Of a stretch of 64,000 nt of DNA, positions 20,401-32,400 are shown in pieces (the first letter of the stretch is position 1; every line of letters starts with the position of its first letter). Source of the DNA: Rhodopirellula bahusiensis (lineage in GTDB: Bacteria; Planctomycetota; Planctomycetia; Pirellulales; Pirellulaceae); the NCBI RefSeq assembly GCF_002727185.1, contig NZ_NIZW01000006.1, forward strand, positions 124,001-188,000, given 5' to 3'. The position numbers were made by a program, and so were the translations under genes. The notes under the pieces were generated by a model. It saw nothing but the letters and a program-made list of their open reading frames with translations. It did no database searches and was not told where the DNA came from.

Positions 20401-23400
20401 GGTGAGACGACTGCGAACGGTCAAGATCCATTCCGTGACGCGGCGCGAGTCTTCGTGCTGCGACCGTCGACGGGAGAATGGGAGTTGGTTGCCACTAACA
20501 ACTCGGCGTTGAGTGTGGCGGATCCGTCACAGAACCCGACAGCAGAACTCCCCGGATTCATCTCGCATCTCTCCGACGCTGGTTTGAACAGCACCACGCC
20601 TCGTGACGAAGACGCACAAGTCGTTCAGGAACTGTTCGACAACACAGGAACCTGGCGACAAGCTCGCATCGACTTGTCTTCGTTCGCGGGAGAAGTTGGT
20701 TTGCAACTACGATTCGACTTCAGCACCTCCGGTCGAATCGCTGGCGATGGCATTCCGCCTGCGTTTGGTGAGATTTCCTCAGACTCGCGTTCCAACGCAA
20801 CCCTGAACAACTTCTTCGAAGGCTTCTACATCGATGACATCATCGTTGGGTACGCCGAGCGGGGTGAAATGGTCACGGTGCCAAACCGAGTCCCAACGGT
20901 CGAGGGCGCACTTCAAGGTGGAACACGAGAAATCAACACGGATGCGGGCACCTCTGCCTTGCTCAACGACGCCCGGTTCAGCAACCGCGATCCGAATCGC
21001 AACCCCGAGATTTTGTCGGGTCCCTATCAAGTCGAAATCCGACGGGTGGATGAGTACGCAACACTTGCAGAAAGCAATATCCTGCCTGATTTCGGCTTCT
21101 CATTCCAACCCTTTGACACCAACGACCGACACATTTTGTCGGAAGATGGTGTCAGCATGTTTGGGGGAACCACCGGCTTGTTGGCGGATCAAAACCGTGA
21201 GCGTCAACAAGGCATGTTCATCATCGACTCGAACTTCATTTCCGACTCAGAAGATGTCGGGATTGACATTCAACCTGGCACGGCGGAAGAAACAGGAGTT
21301 CCACACCAGGGCTCGCTGATCAATTTCCCGCAGCTGAACTCGCCTCGCTTGGTCCCCGGCGTGGTCATTCAAAACAATGTGATCTCCGGTGAATCAGCCA
21401 TCCGATTCGCGGGCGAGACGACCACCGAAGCAGGGCGTTCCGTTCCCTTTGGTCGGATCGTCAACAACACTCTGGTTGGATTTGGCGACGGAACCGGCAT
21501 TGATGTGATTGGGCAAGCTGCTCCGACAATCATCAACAACATTCTGTCTGAATTCGGCACCGCCATTGATGTCGAAGGCTTCAATGCCACCAACACAGTG
21601 GTTCGCAAAAACTACTTCCAAGGCAATGCCAACAACGGCACCACTGGAACCAACCCCGAGTTGGCAGGAACCAATGCTCCGCTGTTCATTGATCGTTCTT
21701 CGCGAAACTACTACCTAGCCGCTGGCTCGGCGGCCATCGACAATTCGCAAGAAACATTGGCCGACCGGCTGGACTTTGTCACGTTCAAAACGGAACTTGG
21801 AATCGCCCGTTCGAACATCGACGCGCCGCAGCGAGATGTCTTTGGGCAGCTTCGAGTTGACTCCGGTCAATCCGGTGGTGGTAGCGGTGCAGATCCGTTC
21901 ATCGACCAAGGTGCGATCGATCGGGCGGACACGGACGCTCCCTACGCTGTCCTCCTCAAACCAATCGACGACGACAATGCTGGTTTGGACCGAGATCCTA
22001 ACCCCACCGTTGTCTCGCTTGACGATCCGATTCTGGACGTCTTCTCAATCTTGATCGGCGATGGTCGCGACGAGAACTCACCGTTCGAAGGTACCGGAAT
22101 CGATCCTGCGACGGTCGATCGGGACGCCATCCTTGTTCGCCGTAACAATATCGAACTGGTGGAAGGTGTTGACTATCAACTGGGCTTCAATGGCTCGACG
22201 GGTGAACTTCGCCTGACTCCTCTGACGACTCTGTGGCAACCCAATGGTGTCTACGAGATTTTCTTGGACAATCAACGCATTGCGGATCGGGCAGGCAACT
22301 TGCTGCGGCCAAATCAACAGGATGGTTCGACCAAGTTCACGATCATCCTGCCAACCGTAAACCTGGATTACGGCGATGCAATCGATGGTTTTGGAACCAT
22401 TCTCGATTCCGATGGTGCACGCCATGCGATCATTGACGGTGGTCAAATTCGCTTGGGACAAATCATCGACTCAGAACTCGATGCGGCGGTTGCCGGTTCA
22501 CCAGGTGCACAAGATGACGATCGACTCCCGGTCATCATCACCCTGGGAACGAGTGCCTTCCAGACGCCCGTCACAACCGGTGGCGTCAGCATCATGGAAG
22601 CGGTGCAAATGCCCGTTCTCGGCGACACCCTGACCATTGACATCGGCAGCCCTCGTGGACCGGTGACATTCGAATTCGTCACCGTTGGACGCTCAGCCGA
22701 ATCGGGGAACTTGCCTGTCATCTTCGATGACACGCTGTTGACCGACCCCGGTGAAGTGCTGGACCAACTCAATGCATTCACTTCGGATGTGCACGATGCG
22801 ATTGCCGAGATGTTTGAGGACTTCGGCCTGGCCTTTGATGTGGAGTTCACATCAGGATCGGCGATCGCTCCCACAACTCAACCGTCGCTATCGCTGACAA
22901 ACTTCGATGACGAAGACGGCGTCGGAATCGGTTCCCCCAACACGGAACGTGAAATCACCATCACGCCTTCCGATCCAGCCTCCTTGGTTGTCGCAACGTC
23001 GCCTGCCAACCCAGTCGTGATCGACGTCCAGGCCATCCCGGCAAGTGGTGATCAAGTGGTGATCGACCTCGGAACCTCCGCCGGTTCAAAGACGTTTGAA
23101 TTCCTGCTTGTGGATCCAGCGGCGACCAGTCAGCAAGCCTCGACTTCTGGAACGATCGCAGTCCGCTTCGAAGCAGCCGACACAGTCAACGATATCGCCG
23201 CTCGCTTGGCCGCTCGCATCGACCAAGCATTGGCCGGCTTTGGCACGAATTTCTCGGCAACGTTCGCCGGAAGCCTTGTGACCCTCGAAAATCAAGCGAC
23301 CACTCAAACGGTGTTTGTGGATTCGTTGACAGATCCCAACAGCGTATCGATCGGAGTTTTGGGATACCTCAACCCCAACAATCCAAATGGCGCATCGATT

Positions 23401-26400
23401 TTGGTCAACGCTCCGAACGGTGGCTTCTTGGACGCCTGGATCGACTGGGATCAGAACCAACTGTTTGATCCACGTGATTCATCCGAGGACGGCGGCGAAC
23501 AAATCTTCCGCAGCATCCCATTGTCGGCCGGCGACAACATTCTGAATATCGTGACGCCCACCACTGCGTCGAGTGGTCTGGCTTGGGCACGCTTCCGAAT
23601 CTCACCCGAAGGTGGTCTGTCCTCGGACGGGTTGGCGGTTGGTGGCGAAGTGGAAGACTATCAAGTCGAAATCATCCCGGCCCCGATCCCGACCCCGCAA
23701 GACGATCGCTACGACATCCTAGAAGACCAATCTTTGCTGACTGCAGAAATGGGATTATCATCGGTCTTGTTTGGTCCCACCGTTGCTGCGGACGACTTGC
23801 TCACTCCGTTTGCTCCCACAACCGTGGTGTTGATGGACGGACCATCGCATGCCGAGAATTTCTCGATTGATCCGTTGACGGGGCACTTCCAATACGTTCC
23901 CAAAGCCGACTTTGCCGGCATCGACACGTTCACCTACCGACTGGCTGATCAGGCAACGTTGGTCGACAATCCAGTCCTGGATATCAACGGCGATCCAATT
24001 GGTGTTGCGACTGTCACGATCAATGTCGACCCCGTCAACGATGTTCCTTCGGTTGAGAACCTGACGTTGTTGGCGCTCGAGGACACCGAGCGAACCTTCA
24101 CCGCTGAACAACTGAAAGCCAGTGCGTTTGGTGACGGCGATCGAGAGTTCACCTTGACGCTCCCCGATGGCTCGACTCAGCCTGCTCCTTGGGATGAGTC
24201 CATCCAATCCTTCGACGTTGTCGCGTTACACACGACGGTTGGCGGTCTCACGACTGACATTACCTCCGCAACGACAGTTCCTGTCGATGGATTCAAGACT
24301 CCTCGCGGTCGGATCATCCCGATCTGGGATGGCACGGTTCTCGACGAAATCCGGTATCTCGCCGACACAGATTTGAACCAAGACAATCCGAACGGTGATT
24401 CGCTGTTGCGTGACGAGTTCCAGTTCACGATCGAAGACGATGGTGTACTCGTGAATCCGGGTGCGGACCTGGTCAATTCTTCTGACGACACATCCTTCAT
24501 CGGCGGCAAGCTGACCGCCCAAGCAACGGCGCAAATCGACGTCAAACCGAAGAACGACGCTCCAGTCGCTGCGGAAGATCTGATCAGCGAAAACAACGCG
24601 GAATGGAACGCATTCTTCATTGGCCCCGATCCGTTGAATCCCGTGGCTCCCGTCCCAGTCCCAACGGAAGACCAAACCCTGGTCATCCCTCAGGCCTACC
24701 TGATCGCGAATGACAAGGAAGCTCGTGACTCGGCAACTGACGAGAACGACAATACCAACGACGCGGGACTGACCGTGACTGCCGTGAGTGCCACCAGTGC
24801 GCTCGGTGGAACGGTTTCGATCGACACCAACGGCGACATCGTTTACACGCCAGCACTGAATACTTATGGGGAAGACTCTTTCACCTACACGGTGACGGAC
24901 AGCGGCATCACGTTTGATTTGGGCCCCGAAGGGATGCCTGGATCGATGCTCGAAGAGCCCGACCCCCTCAGCCATACCGCCACCGTGCGGATTCTGATCA
25001 AACCGGTGAACGACACGCCACAAGCGGACGATCTGGCATTGGATCTGCTGGAGTACCAAGAGGACGAAGATGGCACCGGCGAGGCGAATCCGGTTTCCAA
25101 GAGCGATGGTTCCGGATTCAAGGACTTCTCCAAAGATGACTTGCTTCGACTTGGTGGAGCGGGTTCCGCAGTTGAGGTCACACCACCTGTCGACTTCCCT
25201 GCCGACTTCGATGAAGACGCACAGGATTTGCGAGTCATCAAGATCGGCTTGCCCGACGCAACCGCTGCATCCGTTGACGCACGACTGCTGACTTACGACG
25301 CAGTCACCGGTTTGGCTCCGGTTCAAACGTTGGCCACAGCGCGAGGCACACTGTCGCTGACATTCTCGCTGGTCCCCGATCCGGCCAACCCAGGAAACTT
25401 CCTGGCGGACAGCGGTGAGTTTGTCAGTGGTTCCTACGAACCCAACGTGGACTACAACGAAGAATCACCGTTCGACGCCACGGACCTGTTCACCTACTTC
25501 GTCGAAGACTTCTCTGAGATTCCAGTTCCTGGTGCAGGCAACTTCCCAGGCGAGTCACTCAACAGTGTTGGTCACGGCAGCCTGACCAGCGAAGCTGCGA
25601 CGGTCACGATGACCACACATGCAACGAACGACACGCCCGAGTTCCCAGTCTTCAACACGGTGACCTTCGCTGAAGACATCAATGACGCGGGCGACACGTT
25701 CAATACAGTCTTCTATGACATCTATGGGGAAGCCGTCATCGCATCGGCCGACCCGGCTGTCCATAACCTGCCGCAAGCCATCTTCGTCAGTCGGGCAACG
25801 GCCGAAGACGAGCGTGGCAACAGCAGCGGTGCTCCCGCGACTCAGTCTCTGACTTACAGCTACTCCACGCTGTATGAACCAGTCGGCATGTTCGAATCAG
25901 CTCCCGTCCTGGATGAGTACGGCGTCCTCACGCTGACTCCTCGGGCCAATGCGTACGGATACGCCGTCTTCACAGTCACCATGACGGACGATGGGCAGTC
26001 CTACGATCCAGGCACTGGCATGTTGGTCGACGACGTCCCCCCCCTTAGCGTCACTCGAACCCTGACGGTCCACATCACACCAGTCAATGACGCACCAGTC
26101 ACGTTTGATCGGGAGTTGGAAGTTCAGGAGATCGAAGAGTTTGACGATGTCACAGGGCAGCCGTCCGGTGTTGATCCGGCAAGAATTGAATTGACTCCGG
26201 ATGACTTTTTGGTCGGTGCAGATGGACCGCTGGCTTCGGCGGAGCAAAGCGACTTCACCGATGACGTCGACGCGGTCGATGAATTCGATGAAGAAGAGCA
26301 AAGCCTCCGAGTGGTCGAGTTCACGGTCACGCTGGCCGATGGATCCACCGCAGTCGCTGACGCGGAAAACAACAACGGCGTCGAATTGACGCTGGCGACC

Positions 26401-29400
26401 GGACGCATCACGTTCAACTTCGATGACATCAGTGCAGGCGGTGCCTACACCGGCGGTGTCTACTATCCGAACGTGGACTACAACGAAGAGAGCCCGTTCG
26501 CCGCCAACGAACAGTTCACTTACGTCGTCGAAGACTTCGGAATGACATCGATCCCGGGATCCCAGTTCATCAACGGCGGTGCGGCCGACGAAGTCGACTA
26601 CACCAACGATGGTGCGATGCCTCCAGTTGGACTGAACAATCGTTCGGTTCCACAAACGATGACGTTGACGACACGGGCAACGAACGATGTGCCTGAATTC
26701 CCAGTGTTCAACACGGTGACGTTTGCCGAAGACATCAACGACGCTGGCGACGCGTTCAACACGGTCTTCTACGACATCTACGGGGAAGCCGTCATCGCGT
26801 CGGCCGACCCGGCTGTCCACAACCTGCCGCAAGCTATCTTCGTCAGCCGGGCAACCGCCGAAGACGAGCGTGGCAACAGCAGCGGTGCTCCCACGACTCA
26901 GGCGCTGACCTACAGCTACACCACGCTGTATGAACCAGCCGGAATGTTCGAATCTGCTCCCGTCCTGGATGAGTACGGCGTTCTCACGCTGACTCCGCGG
27001 GCCGATGCTTACGGTTACGCCGTCTTCACAGTCACAATGACGGACGATGGGCAGTCCTACGATCCAGACACTGGCATGTTGGTCGACGACGCCCCCCCCG
27101 CCAGTGTCGCTCGAACCCTGACGGTACACATCACACCAGTCAACGATGCACCGGTCACGGTTGACCGCGCGTTGGAAGTTACTGAAGCCAAAGAATTCGC
27201 CAACGGATCCGGCCGCCCGACCGGTGACGTTGCCTCGATCGACCTCACTCCAGATCAATTCCTCGGTGGAACCACTGAGAATTCAGAACTGGCAGAACAA
27301 AGCGACTTCACCGATGACGTTGCCGCCGTCGATGAATTCGATGAAGAGGAACAAAGCCTCCGAGTCGTCGAGTTCACGGTCACGCTGGCCGATGGTTCCA
27401 CTGCAGTTGTCGACGCCGAAAACAACAACGGCGTCGAACTGACGCTGGCGACCGGACGCATCACGTTCAACTTCGATGACACCAGTGCAGGCGGTGCCTA
27501 CACCGGCGGTGTCTACTACCCCAACGTCGACTACAACGAGGAAAGCCCGTTCGCCGCCAACGAACAGTTCACCTACGTCGTCGAAGACTTTGGAACGACA
27601 TCGATCCCAGGATCGCAGTTCATCAACGGCGGTGCGGCCGACGAAGTCGACTACACAAACGATGGTACAATGCCTCCAGTTGGGCTGAACAATCGTTCGG
27701 TTCCACAAACGATGACGTTGACGACACGGGCAACGAACGATGTGCCTGAATTCCCAGTGTTCAACACGGTGACGTTTGCCGAAGACATCAACGACGCTGG
27801 CGACGCGTTCAACACGGTCTTCTACGACATCTACGGGGAAGCCGTCATCGCGTCGGCCGACCCGGCTGTCCACAACCTGCCGCAAGCTATCTTCGTCAGC
27901 CGGGCAACCGCCGAAGACGAGCGTGGCAACAGCAGCGGTGCTCCCACGACTCAGGCGCTGACCTACAGCTACACCACGCTGTATGAACCAGCCGGAATGT
28001 TCGAATCTGCTCCCGTCCTGGATGAGTACGGCGTTCTCACGCTGACTCCGCGGGCCGATGCTTACGGTTACGCCGTCTTCACAGTCACAATGACGGACGA
28101 TGGGCAGTCCTACGATCCAGACACTGGCATGTTGGTCGACGACGCCCCCCCCGCCAGTGTCGCTCGAACCCTGACGGTACACATCACACCAGTCAACGAT
28201 GCACCGGTCACGGTTGACCGCGCGTTGGAAGTTACTGAAGCCAAAGAATTCGCCAACGGATCCGGCCGCCCGACCGGTGACGTTGCCTCGATCGACCTCA
28301 CTCCAGATCAATTCCTCGGTGGAACCACTGAGAATTCAGAACTGGCAGAACAAAGCGACTTCACCGATGACGTTGCCGCCGTCGATGAATTCGATGAAGA
28401 GGAACAAAGCCTCCGAGTCGTCGAGTTCACGGTCACGCTGGCCGATGGTTCCACTGCAGTTGTCGACGCCGAAAACAACAACGGCGTCGAACTGACACTG
28501 GCGACCGGACGCATCACGTTCAACTTCGATGACATCAGTGCAGGCGGTGCTTACACAGGCGGCATCTACTATCCGAACGTGGACTACAACGAAGAAAGCC
28601 CGTTCGCCGCCAACGAACAGTTCACCTACGTCATCGAAGACTATGGAACGACTTCGATCCCAGGATCGCAGTTCATCAACGGCGGTGCGACCGACGAAGT
28701 CGACTACACCAACGATGGTGCGATGCCTCCAGTTGGGCTGAACAATCGTTCGGTTCCACAAACGATGACGTTGACGACACGGGCAACGAACGATGTGCCC
28801 GAGTTCCCAGTGTTCAACACGGTGACGTTCGTCGAAGATGTCAACGACACGGGTGCCTCCTTCAACACGGTCTTCTACGACGTCTACGCCGGTGGCTTGG
28901 TTGCGAACTACGACGCCGCCGACCCAATGCGTCCGCAAGCGATCTTCGTCAGCCGCGACACTGCGTTTGACGAGCGTGGCGACGGACTCGGGTTCGACCC
29001 GACTCAATCGCTGTCCTACACCTTTACGTCACTGGCTAGCTCATCGCCTTCGGGGATGTTTGAAACATTGCCAACGATGGATGACTTCGGTGTCCTCACG
29101 CTGACACCGCGGGCCGACGTATACGGCTGGGCGGTCTTCGAAGTCACCGCGACAGACGACGGTGCAAGCTACGACGCTGGTGCCGCAGGCCTGATCAGTT
29201 CGCCTCGCAGTATCACGCGAACGTTGACCATCAACATCACCCCGGTCAACGACGCTCCCGTGAGCTTCGACCGAGATCTGGAAGTCACTGAAGTGGAGGA
29301 GTTCTCCTCACCGAATGATCTCCCAACAGGCTCGGTCGCTCGCTTGCAAATTTTGCCAGAAGATTTCCTGGGCGGAACAACAGGCAATCCTGAACTCGCC

Positions 29401-32400
29401 AAAGCGAGCGACTTCTCCAATGACGTCGTCAGCTTTGAAGAATACGACGAAGACGAGCAAGACCTTCGTGTGGTCGAGTTCACCGTCACGCTGGACGACA
29501 ACTCTCTGCTAGTCGTCAACGCTGGCAACTACGTCAATGGAACACAAATCGGATTGCTCAGCGGTACGATCACATTCCAATTTGATTCGACGACCGGCGA
29601 ATTCCTCGAAGGCGAATACTTGCCGAGCATCGACGTCAACGACCAGCTGCCTTTCGAGCCAACAGAGGTCTTCCAATACGTTGTCGAGGACTTCGGTCCA
29701 ACTTCGATCCCTGGTAGCGATCGGCCAACACCGGATGCAACTGGATCGATCGATTACACCACCGTGGGCGGCGTCGGATCGAACAATCGTTCTCAGCCTC
29801 GCGACATGACTCTGACAGTACGTTCGGTCAACGATGTGCCTGAGTTCCCCGTCTTCGACACCGTCACGTTCGCCGAAGACATCAACGATGCCGGTGGTGC
29901 ATTCAACACCGTCTTCTATGACATCTACGGTGGAGAAGTCATCGGCAGCAACAACCCGTTGGTGCACGGCTTGCCTGAGGCTATTCATCCAGGGCGGGCT
30001 ACCGCGTTGGACGAACGTTCGGTTCAAGAACTGAGCTACAGCGTCAGCGTCATCTCGTCGCCATCGGGCATGTTCGCCAGTGATCCAATCTTGGATCGAT
30101 TTGGCGTGCTGCAATTGCAACCCAACGCGGACGCCTACGGCTACGCTGTGTTTGCTCTGACGATGACCGACGATGGTCAGTCTTACATCTCGGGTTCCAT
30201 CCAAGATGATCCACGCAGCATCACTCGAACGCTGACGGTCAACATCACTCCGGTCAACGATCAACCGGTCGCTTACGATCGCGAATTGACAGTCAACGAA
30301 GTCGAGGAGTACTTCCCAATCACTGGTCAACCAACCGGCAGGGTTGCCGTTCTCGACCTGACTCCAGAGACGTTCTTGGAAGGCAATCCAAGTGACGCTC
30401 AGACAGCAGACTTTGCCGATGGCGTCGTCACGACGAACGAGTTTGACGAAGACGAACAAGACCTCCGGGTCGTTCAGTTCACCGTCACCAATTCCAGTGG
30501 CACACCGACAGTCGTCAGCCGAGACAACCTGGACGGTATCGAGATTCCTCTCGCAACTGGCACGGTCACGTTCAACTTCGACGCCTCGGGCGCGTTCGTC
30601 AGTGGCCAATACTTGCCAAGTGTTGACTACAACCAAGAAGACCCGTTTTTGGACTTCGAGCGATTCAGCTACATCGTCGAAGATTTTGGAGCAACCTCGG
30701 TGCCGGGTTCCGATTACATCAACGGACAAATGGCTCCCCCGGTCGCTGGATTCCAACAAGCGGATTACACGACTGTTGGTGGTGTTGGATCGAACAACCG
30801 TTCGGAATCACGTCGTGTGACGATCCGAACTATCCAGGTCAACGATGCTCCTCGAGTTGAATTCCGTGAAACGGTTGACATTCGCGAACGCGACGACAAC
30901 CGTGGGACGAGTTTGACTGATTGGGCGACTCGACGAGATCCGGCCGAAACCACAGCGTTGGATGAATTCGATCGCCAAGACGTCTTCTTCACTTTCAAAG
31001 AATACGTCAGCCAGAGCGTCACCGATCTGTTCCGTCCCGGCTTCACTCCGGAAGTTTCTGATGACGGAACACTGACGGTCTACCCATCACCTGATGCGGT
31101 TGGAACGGGCGTGTTCGTCATAACAGCGACAGACCGAGTGTCGGACACCGATCCATTCACTCCGAAGTCGACCGAAATGACGGTCACAGTAAACGTTCGT
31201 CCGGTCAACGACCAACCTCGTTTGTCCGACATCGCACCGACACCAAAGACCGGGTCCATCGACGACGCTTATGAAATCGCTGCGGACGGCACCCTGATCG
31301 TCACGATGAAAGAGGACAACACTGCCAACGACGGAACCACTGGAACGACCTACTCGATTCCATTGGAAGCCGATGGTGCACGCCCAGGCTTGCTAGACAT
31401 CTACACCGCCGGGCCAGACAACGAATCGGATGGCACTCTCGGTGGCGGACAAACGGTTGCCTTGGTTCCGTTCACGACCCTGCCAACCACGCTGGGCGGA
31501 TCGGTGACCTACATTCCAGAGAACGGTACGACGCCGGCTTCGCTGGAATACACGCCACCGACCAACGTCAACTCGTTGAACAACCTGCCCGACTCGTTCA
31601 CCTACCAGGTGATTGATGACGGCACGAACTTCAACATTCGCGACCAAGTCCTGGACACGTCACCGCTGACACGCACAGGCCGCATTCAGTTTGTTCTGAA
31701 TCCGGTCAACGACCGTCCCGTATTTGACATTGCACAAACCGTGATCAATGTCAGCGAGGACGCGAATATGTTTGTCCGCAATGACTTTGCGTTCAACGTG
31801 TTCGGCGGACCAACACCGACCGCGAACGACGAGTTCAGCTTGACTGCGGCTCAGACCGTATCGTTCAATCGGATCGAACCCGTCAACGTGACTGGCACCC
31901 AGGCGACGCAAGCGTTCACGACGCTTCCGACCATCGTGCCTGCTGGCCACCTGACTTTCCAAGCCGCCCCGGGCGTGTTCGGCGAATTCGTGTTTGACAT
32001 TTATGGCCAAGACAACGGACAAGGCCCGAACTTCGGCCGTGGCGATTTGAATGAGTCCTTGGCTCGCCGAATCACCATCAACGTGCTCGCGGTCAACGAT
32101 GCACCTATCCCAGCCAATGGAACGGGTGACACGACCACGATCGTGAGCCGCGAAGACATCACGCTGAACATTCCAGTTGATGGTGTGATCAATGGTTCGT
32201 TGCTCGGCAACTTTATCGCTGGCCCTGAATCGCCAGTGGATGGGTTGCCGGACGAGAACGATTCGCAAACTTTGTCCGCGGTCAACGTGCCATTGCAAAC
32301 TGCGATGGGCGGTTCGTTGACACCATCGCCAAACGGTGCAGGTGCCACGTCTTACGTTTACACGCCACCATTGAACTTCGTTGGCACCGATCAGTTCGTC

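Noticed and set aside
25897-28311. Long minus-strand frames (up to 453 codons) inside the giant gene's repeats
   Set aside because: They recur at exactly the repeat spacing and mirror the codon pattern of the sense frame; no motifs, starts or neighbours support them.
25621-30835. Repeat array considered as CRISPR or mobile element
   Set aside because: Units are ~1,050 bases, in frame and coding; no spacers, no transposase, no target duplications.
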